From assembly GCA_021324075.1 (NCBI GenBank), contig JAJPJW010000084.1, forward strand, positions 1-35,144: a DNA stretch of 35,144 nucleotides. Reading direction: 5' to 3'. A model generated the notes under the pieces. The model saw only the letters and a program-made list of their open reading frames with translations, ran no database searches and was not told the origin of the DNA. This stretch comes from Pseudomonadota bacterium (GTDB lineage: Bacteria > Oederibacteriota > Muellerivitia > Muellerivitales > Muellerivitaceae). Below are positions 1-7,532 of the stretch, piece by piece (position 1 is the stretch's first letter; every line of letters begins with the position of its first letter). Made by a program: the position numbers and the translations under genes.

Positions 1-12
1 CCTTTGGCAACC

Positions 13-402
13 ATGCCCCTTTCCACTTCCGCCTTCCTCAAAAGACCCCTTTGCGCGGGTCTTTTTATTTTTCTCCTGGCGCTTGTTTCGGGATGCGCTT
101 CCATCGGCATCCGCGACTCCTCCCTGCAGCTTCAAATCACACCCCGGCCCGTTTTGCGGGGCCAGCCGGCCCTTGCCCAAATCAACGCTCCCATGGACGC
201 CGACAAGGTGGAGGGCGTGGTGCTGGTAATGGGCAGCCCCCGCTTGGAATTCCGCAAGGATGCGGACAAAGGCATCTGGTATTTCTACGGAACCATCCCC
301 TTTTCACCCTGGGTGAAACCCAATACCTATACGGTGAGGGTGCTTGTAAGCTCGGCCCATGAAGAACCCCATTACACCGAGATGAAGGTGGACTTGAAAT
401 GA
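13..402 (+). CDS. Small outer-envelope lipoprotein, function unknown
   Basis: A 129-residue protein is read from the ATG at 13; the ORF track starts at a TTG nine bases earlier, and the window edge hides any upstream start or RBS. The N-terminus is a lipoprotein signal: a positively charged start, a hydrophobic stretch (GLFIFLLALV) and the lipobox LVSGC, so Cys is predicted to be lipidated after signal peptidase II cleavage. The mature part is short, predicted beta-rich, and resembles no family I can name. Its TGA stop overlaps the ATG of the glycosyltransferase (ATGA), so the two are translationally coupled and probably act in the same envelope process. The secretion call is sound; the function is unknown. 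Confidence 0.75.
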   Translation: MPLSTSAFLKRPLCAGLFIFLLALVSGCASIGIRDSSLQLQITPRPVLRGQPALAQINAPMDADKVEGVVLVMGSPRLEFRKDADKGIWYFYGTIPFSPWVKPNTYTVRVLVSSAHEEPHYTEMKVDLK

Positions 403-1271
403 AGGGCGAAGCGGTCACCGTCGTCATTCCGGCCTACAACGAGGAAAAAGCTGTGGCCGGGGTGATCGGGGAAATCCGCAAGGTGCTCAAGCAGGCAAGA
501 GTCCCCCATGAAATCCTCGTGGTGGACGACGGCAGCCGCGATGCAACGGCCGCCCGGGCCAAGAAGGCCGGGGCGCGGGTCGTCTCCATGGGGGAAAACC
601 GGGGTTATGGGGCCTCCATCAAGGCCGGGATGCGTGAATCCCAATACGGGCTCATCGCCATTACGGACGCGGACGGGACCTATCCTTCCAGCGAATTACC
701 CGAACTCCTCCGGATGGTCGAAACGGCCGATATGGCCGTGGGTGCAAGAGTCAAGGCCGGTGCAGCCATCCCCTTTTTAAGGCGTTTCCCGAAATGGCTC
801 CTCGGCAAATGGGCCAATTACCTGGCGGACCGCAAGATCCCCGACCTTAATTCGGGCCTCCGGGTTTTTAAAAAGAATATCGCCTCCCGTTACGAGGGGT
901 TGTGCCCCAACGGCTTCTCATTTACCACGACCATTACCCTTGCCCTGGAATGCCATGGTTACATCGTGAAGTACCGCCCTATTGCCTATGCCCCGCGGGT
1001 GGGGGAATCGAAAATCCGCCCCTTTCGCGACACCTTCAACTTCTTTTCGCTGGTTTTAAGGGTGGTTATGTATTTCAAACCCTTGAAGATTTTTATCCCC
1101 CTCAGCGGTATCATACTCATGAGCGGCCTGGTACTGGGACTGACCACCTGGTTAAGCCGCCAGCCTTTCACCAATACTACGTTGTTCCTACTGGTCACCA
1201 GCCTCCAAATTGCCCTCTGGATCGCCATCACCGGACTTCTAGCCGACTTACTTGTCAAACGAGGAAGGTAA
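399..1271 (+). CDS. GT2 family glycosyltransferase, dolichol/polyprenyl-phosphate mannosyltransferase-like, with C-terminal membrane segments
   Basis: This 290-residue protein has a GT-A fold N-terminal domain. VVIPAYNEE lies near residue 8, VVDDGSRDAT near 42, and the metal/nucleotide motif DADGTYP near 89. This pattern is typical of enzymes that move a sugar from a nucleotide donor to polyprenyl phosphate on the inner face of the cytoplasmic membrane. Two hydrophobic segments near residues 228-250 and 260-285 anchor the C-terminus, as in DPM1/GtrB-type transferases. The start overlaps the lipoprotein stop by four bases. The following genes (radical SAM, YbhN-like) suggest an envelope glycolipid or lipid modification pathway. 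Donor and acceptor cannot be told from sequence. Confidence 0.88.
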   Translation: MKGEAVTVVIPAYNEEKAVAGVIGEIRKVLKQARVPHEILVVDDGSRDATAARAKKAGARVVSMGENRGYGASIKAGMRESQYGLIAITDADGTYPSSELPELLRMVETADMAVGARVKAGAAIPFLRRFPKWLLGKWANYLADRKIPDLNSGLRVFKKNIASRYEGLCPNGFSFTTTITLALECHGYIVKYRPIAYAPRVGESKIRPFRDTFNFFSLVLRVVMYFKPLKIFIPLSGIILMSGLVLGLTTWLSRQPFTNTTLFLLVTSLQIALWIAITGLLADLLVKRGR

Positions 1272-1274
1272 TCC

Positions 1275-2693
1275 ATGAAAGTTTTGCTCATCAACCCCCC
1301 GTCCGAACACATGATCACCACGAATATCCCCTCGGTGGTGGACGAGGAGCGGGGTTTCAACCCACCCCTGGGGTTGCTTTATGTCGCCGGCTACGCCAAG
1401 GCCAAGACCCCCCATGAGATCCTGGTGATGGACTGCCAGGTGGAGGAAGTTTCGCAGGAAGAAGTGGAGGACCGAATCCGTTCCGTCATGCCCGATGTGG
1501 TGGGCATTCAGGCCCTAACCTTTACCATTATCGATGCGCGCATGGTCGCCCAGGCCGCCAAACGGGCTAATCCAAAATGCAAGGTGGTCATGGGTGGACC
1601 CCACGTGCATATCTTCGCCCGGGAAACTTTAGCCATGCCGGAAGTTGATTTTGCCATCAAGGGTGAAGGGGAACTGGCCTTTAGCCAGCTTCTATCCGCC
1701 TTGGAAGGCCAGATGACCTTCGACAAGGTTTTCGGCCTGGCCTACCGCGATGCCGCGACGGGCCAAGTGAAGGACAACCCGCCGGCCCCCCCGGTGGAGG
1801 ACCTGGACAGCCTGCCCCACCCGGCGCGGGAACTGACGCCAATCAACAAATATTATTCCCTCATCGCCAAACACAACCCCATCACCACCATGTTCACCAG
1901 CCGTGGATGCCCCTACCGCTGCCTCTTTTGCGACCGGCCGACCATGGGCCGCCGCTTCCGGAGCCATTCGGCCATGGCGGTCGTCAACGAAATGGAAGTT
2001 TGCGTCAAGATGGGCATCCGTGAATTTTTCATCTACGACGACACCTTCAACGTCAACCGCAAGCGGGTTTTCGAGATCTGCGAAGAAATCAAAAAGCGTA
2101 AATTGGACATCGCCTTCGACATCCGCGCACGGGCCGACCGCATGGACGAGGAAATGCTGGCTGAACTGGCCTCGGCGGGTTGTGACCGCATCCATTATGG
2201 GGTGGAGTCCGGTAACGAGGAGGTCCTGGAAACCCTCTTGAAGGACCTGGACCTGGACCACGTACGCAAGATGTTCAAGGCCACCCGGGCCCACGGCATG
2301 AAGACCCTGGCTTATTTCATGATCGGCAATCCGGGCGAAACCAGGGAGATGGCCCTGAAGACCATCCAATTCGCCAAGGAACTGGACCCGGACTTCGTCC
2401 ATTTTTCCGTGCTGACGCCCTTTCCCGCCACCGCCATCTACTACAAGGCGCTGGAGGAAGGCCGCTTCGACAACGACTATTGGGCCGAGTTCGCCAAGAA
2501 CCCCACGGCCGATTTCAAACCGAAGCTTTGGGAAGAATTCATGAACCGGGATGAACTTATCGACCTTCTCAAATACGCCTATAAGTCCTTCTACCTGCGG
2601 CCCAAGATGGTCGTCAAGAACATGGCTTATACCCATTCGCCGGTGGATTTTTTCCGCAAAGCCCGTGCCGGATTAAAGATGCTTCGTATATAA
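1275..2693 (+). CDS. B12-binding-domain radical SAM protein
   Basis: This 472-residue protein has the two-domain layout of cobalamin-dependent radical SAM enzymes. The N-terminal Rossmann-like B12-binding domain covers about residues 1-150 (start MKVLLINPPS; VVMGGPH near 103). The radical SAM barrel follows, with the [4Fe-4S] cluster motif C212-x3-C216-x2-C219 in RGCPYRCLFC. I do not see the DxHxxG lower-ligand motif, as is common in this class. Such enzymes do methylations, ring contractions or other radical chemistry on lipids, cofactors or peptides; the HpnJ/HpnP hopanoid enzymes are relatives in architecture, but I cannot assign this one to hopanoids. It starts three bases after the glycosyltransferase stop, so it is in the same operon. 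Confidence 0.88.
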   Translation: MKVLLINPPSEHMITTNIPSVVDEERGFNPPLGLLYVAGYAKAKTPHEILVMDCQVEEVSQEEVEDRIRSVMPDVVGIQALTFTIIDARMVAQAAKRANPKCKVVMGGPHVHIFARETLAMPEVDFAIKGEGELAFSQLLSALEGQMTFDKVFGLAYRDAATGQVKDNPPAPPVEDLDSLPHPARELTPINKYYSLIAKHNPITTMFTSRGCPYRCLFCDRPTMGRRFRSHSAMAVVNEMEVCVKMGIREFFIYDDTFNVNRKRVFEICEEIKKRKLDIAFDIRARADRMDEEMLAELASAGCDRIHYGVESGNEEVLETLLKDLDLDHVRKMFKATRAHGMKTLAYFMIGNPGETREMALKTIQFAKELDPDFVHFSVLTPFPATAIYYKALEEGRFDNDYWAEFAKNPTADFKPKLWEEFMNRDELIDLLKYAYKSFYLRPKMVVKNMAYTHSPVDFFRKARAGLKMLRI

Positions 2694-2762
2694 TTTTCCC
2701 CGCCGAGACATCCCGTTGGCTTGCCGAAAAAACCGCGACCCTAAAAAGGAAATTCACCCCTT

Positions 2763-3815
2763 ATGTGGAAACGACTTTTAGTCATCGTCGTCGCCCTCGG
2801 TTTGCTGGCTTTGTCCCTCAAGGGCGTCAAGCTGCACGAGACCCTGGATATTTTAAAAGGGGCCAATTGGCTCCTTTGTTTTCTCGCCCTCGTCATTCTC
2901 GTTTTTATGACCTACTTGCGCGGCGTGCGATGGAGTTATCTCCTCAGAATGCAGGGATACCAATACTCCGCTTGGAATTGTTTCGTGGTCTATATGGTCA
3001 GCATGTTTTGGGGAAATGTGACTCCGGGCCGGGCCGGGGATTTTGTGAAGGTCCTCTACGCGAAACAAGATGTCAAGGCTCCCATTGGTTCGGGCATGGC
3101 CAGCGTTCTGGTAGACCGGGTCCTCGATCTCTACCTGCTCCTGGTCATGGGGGGGCTGGGCCTTTGGATCAACCCCATGCCCACCGACCCCGATTCGATC
3201 AAAATGATCAAGGCGGTGAAGTACCTATTCCTCATATTGCTGTTTATCTCCTTGCTGGCCTTCAATAAAAAAATCGGAGGATTTCTCTTAAAAATCGCTT
3301 CCCGATCCATGATGAAACAAGCCCACCAGGAAAAGACGGATAAGATCTTCGAGGATTTCCACAAGGGAATGGAGAGCTTCTATCGCCCGGCGATGGCTTG
3401 GCCGGTGGCTCTTTCGATCGTCGCCTATGCCCTCATCTACTGGTCTTGCCAGCTCCTGGCCCAAAGCATAGGGCTGAATATCAATATTTATTACATCACC
3501 TTCACGATTTCGGTGGTGAACATCGTTTCGCTCCTGACCCTTTTTGGCTTGGGCACAAGGGATCTGGCCATCCAGAAGCTCCTCGGGCTTATTTCCATCA
3601 GCCGGGAACCGGCGGAAGCCTTCTCACTCCTCATCTTTTTCTTCGCGACCGCGCTTTTCACGCTGGTTTGCTTTTTCTTCTCATTCCTCAAGCCGCTCCC
3701 GCTTGGGGGTGTTTCGGGGAATCCCGATAACGGCACCGTTACAGGATCGCAAACCGGGATGGCCACGGACCAAGTTGCCTCGGTTGGACCTGGACCCCGA
3801 AACGACGGCCAATAG
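2763..3815 (+). CDS. YbhN/UPF0104-type integral membrane protein (lysylphosphatidylglycerol synthase TM family, flippase-like)
   Basis: This 350-residue polytopic protein has about eight hydrophobic segments. It carries signatures typical of the LPG_synthase_TM/YbhN family: RGVRW near residue 57, NVTPGRAGD near 95 and VLVDRVLDL near 118. The MprF membrane half belongs to this family and flips a lipid; stand-alone members next to GT2 enzymes are thought to take part in glycolipid or isoprenoid-linked sugar handling. The tail after the last membrane segment (about 35 residues, GNPDNGTVTGS) is polar and low-complexity. The stop is TAG. The RBS is weak and distant (AAGGA about 12 nt from the ATG). 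It probably works with the upstream glycosyltransferase; the substrate is unknown. Confidence 0.85.
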   Translation: MWKRLLVIVVALGLLALSLKGVKLHETLDILKGANWLLCFLALVILVFMTYLRGVRWSYLLRMQGYQYSAWNCFVVYMVSMFWGNVTPGRAGDFVKVLYAKQDVKAPIGSGMASVLVDRVLDLYLLLVMGGLGLWINPMPTDPDSIKMIKAVKYLFLILLFISLLAFNKKIGGFLLKIASRSMMKQAHQEKTDKIFEDFHKGMESFYRPAMAWPVALSIVAYALIYWSCQLLAQSIGLNINIYYITFTISVVNIVSLLTLFGLGTRDLAIQKLLGLISISREPAEAFSLLIFFFATALFTLVCFFFSFLKPLPLGGVSGNPDNGTVTGSQTGMATDQVASVGPGPRNDGQ

Positions 3816-3859
3816 GGTAAAACTGCTATACGCCGATTCATTTCCGCTGATGCGCGTCA

Positions 3860-3888
3860 TTGCCGCCTCCCCTTTCCGATGTTATAGT
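3860..3888 (+). promoter_or_regulatory. Putative sigma70 promoter for parAB
   Basis: TTGCCG (3860-3865), a 17-nt spacer and TATAGT (3883-3888) lie 48 nt before the parA start. The -10 is good and the -35 moderate. This is the only promoter-like element in the 120-nt gap after the envelope cluster. Confidence 0.55.
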
Positions 3889-3935
3889 GGCGCCCCATAA
3901 AAAATAGCGTCTTCCAGTCAAGCAAAGGGAAGTAG

Positions 3936-4697
3936 ATGGCACGGATTATCTGCATCACCAACCAAAAGGGCGGCGTGGGAAAGACCACCACCACCGTCAA
4001 CCTGGCTTCCTGCATGGCGGCCATCGAGAAAAAAACCCTGCTGGTGGACATGGACCCGCAAGGCAACTCCACCAGCGGCGTGGGGCTGGACAAGACCCAG
4101 TGCGACCCCAATATCTACAACGTGCTGATGGGGGACGCGGACATCCTGGGGGTTATCCGGCCCACCGAACTTAAAAAGCTCTTTTGCGCCCCTTCCAACG
4201 GCCATTTGACCGGCGCCGAAGTGGAATTGGTGGGTTTGGAAGAACGGGAAACACGCCTGAAAAAAGCCCTTTCGTCCATCGCAAAAGATTTCGATTTCAT
4301 CCTGATCGACTGCCCGCCTTCATTGGGCTTTTTGACACTGAACGCCCTGGTGGCCGCCGACTCAGTATTGATTCCGGTCCAAAGCGAGTATTACGCCCTG
4401 GAGGGGTTGAGTTCCCTGATGGAGACGGTGGAACGAATCCGGGAAAGCCTGAACCCCAAGCTGGAAATCGAAGGGGCGCTCCTGACCATGCACGACTCCC
4501 GCACCCGAATCTCCAGCCAGGTGGCGGACGAAGTGCGGAAGTTCTTCGGGGAGAAAGTGTACAATACGGTCATTCCACGCAACGTCCAGCTTTCCGAGTC
4601 GCCTTCCTTCGGAAAGCCCATCATCCTTTATGACATCCGTTCCAGTGGTGCGCAGGCCTATTTAAACCTCACGAAGGAGGTCGTCCGGCATGGCTAA
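3936..4697 (+). CDS. parA: Chromosome partitioning ATPase ParA (Soj)
   Basis: This 253-residue protein is a standard chromosomal ParA/Soj. It has the deviant Walker A KGGVGKTT at residues 11-18, VDMDPQGN (Walker A') near residue 38 and the Walker B region FILIDCPPSLG near 122. The ATP-dependent dimer binds DNA non-specifically and moves ParB-parS complexes for origin segregation. An RBS (AAAGGGAAG) precedes the ATG. The stop TAA overlaps the parB start by eight bases (ATGGCTAA), so the pair is translationally coupled. Its presence suggests the replication origin may be near, although I see no dnaA, gidA or parS in the window that would prove it. Confidence 0.97.
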   Translation: MARIICITNQKGGVGKTTTTVNLASCMAAIEKKTLLVDMDPQGNSTSGVGLDKTQCDPNIYNVLMGDADILGVIRPTELKKLFCAPSNGHLTGAEVELVGLEERETRLKKALSSIAKDFDFILIDCPPSLGFLTLNALVAADSVLIPVQSEYYALEGLSSLMETVERIRESLNPKLEIEGALLTMHDSRTRISSQVADEVRKFFGEKVYNTVIPRNVQLSESPSFGKPIILYDIRSSGAQAYLNLTKEVVRHG

Positions 4698-5550
4698 AAA
4701 AGCGCTGGGACGCGGGCTGGAAGCCCTTATTCCCAAAAAGTTGATGGAGGAAAAGAAGGGTTCCGCCCAACTGGTGCCCCTCTCCAAGATCAAGCCGAAC
4801 CCCTTCCAACCCCGCAAGGTCTTCCGTGCGGAAGAACTGCAGGACTTGGTGCAGTCAGTCAAGGAGAGGGGCATCCTCCAGCCCATTGTGGTGCGAAAGA
4901 AGGGCGACCTTTGGGAAATCATCGCCGGGGAGCGCCGCTACCGTGCAGCCCAAAAACTGGGCCATTTGACCATCCCGGTCATCGAAGTGACGGCTTCGGA
5001 TGTGGAATCCCTGGAACTGGCCCTCATCGAAAACCTCCAGCGCTCCGACTTGTCCCCCCTGGAAGAAGCGGAGGGCTACCGCCGCCTGCAGGATGAATTC
5101 AGCATGACCCAGGAGCAAATCGCCCAGAAGGTGGGAAAGGACCGGGCTACGGTGGCCAACGCCATGCGGCTTTTGAAACTCTCGCCGGAGGTCAAGGCCA
5201 TGCTGGCCTCGGGAGAGCTCACGGCCGGCCATGGGCGGGTTTTAGCGGCCCTGCCGACCCCGCAGGAACAATACAAATGGGCGGACCGCATCGTGCGGCA
5301 GGGTTTTACGGTGCGGGACGTTGAAAAGTGGCTTCAAAACCAAAAAGGCCCGGTGAAAAAAAACAAAGGCAACGGAAAGCCCAAGGATGCCAATGTCGCC
5401 AAGCTGGAGGAGAACCTGCGCAACTGGTTGGGGACCAAAGTGACGGTCAAAACCCAGGGGAAGCAAAAGGGAGTTGTTTACTTTGAATATTATTCCTTGG
5501 ATGACCTGGACCGCATCCTCAGCCTCTTCCGCAAGGCCGGGTATCGTTGA
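4690..5550 (+). CDS. parB: Chromosome partitioning protein ParB (Spo0J), parS-binding CTPase
   Basis: This 286-residue protein has the full ParB layout. The N-terminal CTP-binding domain contains NPFQPRK and GERRYRAAQ (the C-motif, near residue 80). The helix-turn-helix (QIAQKVGKDRATVANAMRLL, about residues 144-163) recognises parS, and a C-terminal dimerisation domain follows a lysine/asparagine-rich linker (about 220-240). The protein loads at parS, slides as a CTP clamp and hands the origin region to ParA. It overlaps parA by eight bases. Its TGA stop lies inside the -35 hexamer of the next promoter. I found no convincing parS nearby. Confidence 0.97.
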   Translation: MAKKALGRGLEALIPKKLMEEKKGSAQLVPLSKIKPNPFQPRKVFRAEELQDLVQSVKERGILQPIVVRKKGDLWEIIAGERRYRAAQKLGHLTIPVIEVTASDVESLELALIENLQRSDLSPLEEAEGYRRLQDEFSMTQEQIAQKVGKDRATVANAMRLLKLSPEVKAMLASGELTAGHGRVLAALPTPQEQYKWADRIVRQGFTVRDVEKWLQNQKGPVKKNKGNGKPKDANVAKLEENLRNWLGTKVTVKTQGKQKGVVYFEYYSLDDLDRILSLFRKAGYR

Positions 5551-5574
5551 CAATCAAAGACGTTGTGCTAAATT
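5547..5574 (+). promoter_or_regulatory. Putative sigma70 promoter overlapping the parB stop codon
   Basis: TTGACA (5547-5552), a 16-nt spacer and TAAATT (5569-5574). The -35 is a perfect consensus and contains the parB TGA. A start near 5581 would give a leader of about 60 nt for the small gene at 5641. Confidence 0.6.
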
Positions 5575-5640
5575 AAAAACACTAGTTTGACCCGGAAACA
5601 ACGGTTTCCGGGAATCCTTTTGGCCGAAGGAGAACCAACC

Positions 5641-5925
5641 GTGGGAATTACGGCAGCGGAACAAATTGCCAAGAAAATGGAAGGAGAGGTCAAGCGGCTT
5701 GCGCCCCAGGCTGTGATCCGCAACGACTACTCCAGCTACAAGGACGACGGGGTGGACATTTACGTGTACGCTCCCCGGAAAGTCGCCGATATGTTGCGCG
5801 GGCGATTGAAGGGCACCATGGACGCCGAATTGCGCCGGGTGAAAGGCATTAAGGCAAGGCTCTTGATGGAAGACATCGAGAACATGACGCCGGAAGCCAA
5901 GAAGAAATACGGAATTCCCGTTTAA
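5641..5925 (+). CDS. Small conserved-looking protein of unknown function
   Basis: I choose the GTG at 5641 (94 residues) over the TTG at 5587, because GAAGGAG lies eight bases before the GTG and the upstream start would place the promoter's transcription start inside the coding region. The protein is compact, charged and without Cys, signal peptide or membrane segment. The middle (DDGVDIYVYAPRKVADMLRGR) looks like an alpha/beta domain with a basic stretch. It ends MTPEAKKKYGIPV. I recognise no family. It has its own promoter and its own strong terminator, so it is a monocistronic unit between parB and a 2H phosphoesterase. Confidence 0.72.
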   Translation: MGITAAEQIAKKMEGEVKRLAPQAVIRNDYSSYKDDGVDIYVYAPRKVADMLRGRLKGTMDAELRRVKGIKARLLMEDIENMTPEAKKKYGIPV

Positions 5926-5963
5926 TTGCGCTTCATTTAAAATCGTTTTTTGCTGGTAAAATA

Positions 5964-5999
5964 AAAGCCTCTTTCCATGAAAGGAAAGGGGCTTTTTTA
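5964..5999 (+). terminator. Rho-independent terminator after the small gene
   Basis: AAGCCTCTTTCC pairs with GGAAAGGGGCTT around a six-base loop (ATGAAA), with one T-G wobble, and a T6 run follows. It closes the 5641-5925 unit. Confidence 0.9.
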
Positions 6000-6121
6000 T
6001 TAAGCTTAAATTTCAAAACAAATTTGTTCGGGCAGGTAATTCATCCGGTGGTTTTTCGGATCAAACTACCATGGTTTTTATTTTGCGCCATTCTGCGGCA
6101 AACCGCTTTTGAGGGAGTTTT

Positions 6122-6685
6122 ATGCCTTTTTCAGTGGAACTTTTTTTCGACCCTAAATCTTCCATGGCGGTCCAGCAATGCGGGGCCTTCCTTCAAAAGG
6201 CTGGGGTCCCTTCCATCTTCTCAACCTTAGGGGCTTCACCCCATGTGAGCCTGGCGGTCTTCGAACAATACAATCCTGAACGTCTCCATGCCCTTTTAAA
6301 GAAGCTGGCCGCCAGCTACCCTCCCACCTCTTTCCGGCTTTCCAGTGCCGGGACCTTCTTTGGCAAGGAAGGGGTGCTTTTCCTGGCCCCGGTCGTTACG
6401 GACTCCCTCTTGAAGATCCACGACTGGATCCACCGTGCCCTGCCCAAAGCGGTGGAAGGGAATTGGGTCTATTATTTGCCGGGCGGCTGGGTACCCCATT
6501 GCACCTTGGCCATCCGGCTGACCCCGAAAAAGCTTGGCAAGGGTCTGGAAGTCCTACGCCGAAAAGGGGTTTCGATCCAGGGACGCTATAGTCATTTGGC
6601 ACTGGTGGAAACCCATCCGCGTATCAAGCCCATCCGGTTGATTTATTCCATTCCATTTTCCGGCAATCATCGCAAAAACCCTTGA
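6122..6685 (+). CDS. 2H phosphoesterase / 2'-5' RNA ligase (LigT) family protein
   Basis: This 187-residue protein carries the two hallmark HxTx-type motifs: H41-V-S-L and H126-C-T-L. These supply the paired histidines of 2H phosphoesterases, which act on 2'-5' linkages or cyclic phosphates in RNA or nucleotide metabolites. The spacing of about 85 residues suits the family, and no other domain is present. The RBS is GAGGGAG, six bases before the ATG. The true substrate is unknown; family members include LigT/ThpR RNA cyclic phosphodiesterases. The first motif has Ser where many have Thr, which is tolerated in the family. Confidence 0.85.
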   Translation: MPFSVELFFDPKSSMAVQQCGAFLQKAGVPSIFSTLGASPHVSLAVFEQYNPERLHALLKKLAASYPPTSFRLSSAGTFFGKEGVLFLAPVVTDSLLKIHDWIHRALPKAVEGNWVYYLPGGWVPHCTLAIRLTPKKLGKGLEVLRRKGVSIQGRYSHLALVETHPRIKPIRLIYSIPFSGNHRKNP

Positions 6686-7306
6686 ACCGCCAAGTCCAAA
6701 AGAGACTGCCGGAAAGATTATTCAAAACTAAAGGTGCCATGCCTGGTTTTGGCGGTTTTATATTCCAATTTCGCCTACACAACGGAGATTTGGAAGATCG
6801 GCTAATGAATAAGGTTAATAGGTTCATAGAATCTTCCGGCCGAAATTTGGCCATGGGGGCGGGTTGCATCGCCAAGAGTTTTGAGGGGCCAATGTCTGTT
6901 CCCAAGATCCTGGGATATCCTATGGTGGCTAGGATCATTTTGCTTGCTGGGAGCTTTTTAACTATCTGAGAAAGCTTAAAAGCCCCTTTCTAAGGGGATT
7001 AGAAGTTTTTTTGACCTACCTCAAGGGTAAGAATGGCCTGGATATTTGGATATTATTGACGACTTGCACTATTGATTTCTTGCCCTTGGGAAAGTCACGG
7101 TTGGCGGAAAACGGGGTTTGTTTAAGAATATATTGCGGATTTGTGGTTAAGTTGACATCGCCCGAACCTTGCAATCAAAGGGTTGCCGCATCAAGCAATA
7201 ATCCTGGAAATAGGGTCTTTTTTCAGTTCATCCACAATCCTTTGATAAATGTCGCAATAAAACCCCATTCCCTGGGGTGTATCACTTCAAAAACGTCGTT
7301 TTCGGC
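6686..7306. other. Gene-poor stretch, no convincing coding region
   Basis: This holds about 620 nt after the LigT-family gene. ORFs exist on both strands (6682-6969 +, 6624-6938 -, 7011-7310 +), but none has a good RBS or a recognisable protein, and the two longest overlap each other antisense. Between about 6980 and 7300 the sequence is AT-richer than its surroundings. It could be a decayed gene, an unrecognised RNA or simple spacer. I see no tRNA, rnpB, ssrA or SRP RNA signature here. Confidence 0.5.
6975..7012 (+). terminator. Possible weak intrinsic terminator
   Basis: CCCCTT (6983-6988) pairs with AAGGGG (6992-6997) around a TCT loop. An internal loop and an outer CTT/AAG pairing follow, then seven Ts. 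It is weaker than the other terminators in this window. Confidence 0.35.
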
Positions 7307-7336
7307 TTGACGGCCCTAACTGGCAGGCTTTATAGT
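7307..7336 (+). promoter_or_regulatory. Putative sigma70 promoter for the outer-membrane protein gene
   Basis: TTGACG (7307-7312), an 18-nt spacer and TATAGT (7331-7336). A start near 7343 would give a 5' leader of about 285 nt before the ATG at 7629. Confidence 0.6.
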
Positions 7337-7345
7337 TTGCCAGTT
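7318..7345. promoter_or_regulatory. Inverted repeat overlapping the promoter, possible operator
   Basis: AACTGGCA (7318-7325) and TGCCAGTT (7338-7345) are perfect 8-bp arms 12 nt apart. They cover the spacer, the -10 and the likely start site. This placement suits a repressor operator. A cruciform or hairpin is less likely to matter because most of it would not be transcribed. Confidence 0.45.
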
Positions 7346-7441
7346 GTTTGTGCGCGGTTTTGGCTTAAAACCTGTGAATTTAACGTAAGTTTCGTGTGAA
7401 ACGGGTTTGAAAAGCTCTCGTTTATAAAGAACCTGTCGAGG

Positions 7442-7528
7442 GTGGCGCTTTTTTGGGAAGCGGCCCACGCTCGTATTGTTCTTCAGCAGTTGGAGCCCCC
7501 TGGCAAGGGTTCCGGAGCAGGTTTGCTC
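7442..7528 (+). promoter_or_regulatory. Upstream part of the structured leader: three hairpins
   Basis: Three hairpins stand in a row. GTGGCGCTT pairs with AAGCG-CCAC (2-nt bulge, 7442-7468). GGAGCCC pairs with GGGTTCC (one G-T pair, 7492-7513). GAGCA pairs with TGCTC around GGTT (7515-7528). They lie between the promoter and the duplicated hairpins at 7533-7603. Confidence 0.5.
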
Positions 7529-7532
7529 GGGT

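Noticed and set aside
6624-6969. Overlapping ORFs on both strands (6682-6969 + and 6624-6938 -)
   Set aside because: No RBS, no recognisable protein, mutual antisense overlap and overlap with the LigT-family gene end. Possibly a decayed gene, but not supportable as a CDS.
7011-7310. ORF of 99 residues
   Set aside because: Starts within a T run of a possible terminator, lacks an RBS, has low-GC irregular codon use and runs into the promoter of the next gene.
7388-7403. parS-like sequence GTTTCGTGTGAAAC
   Set aside because: It differs from the core GTTTCACGTGAAAC at two central positions, including the conserved central CG, and lies in an RNA leader 1.8 kb from parB. It is probably chance.
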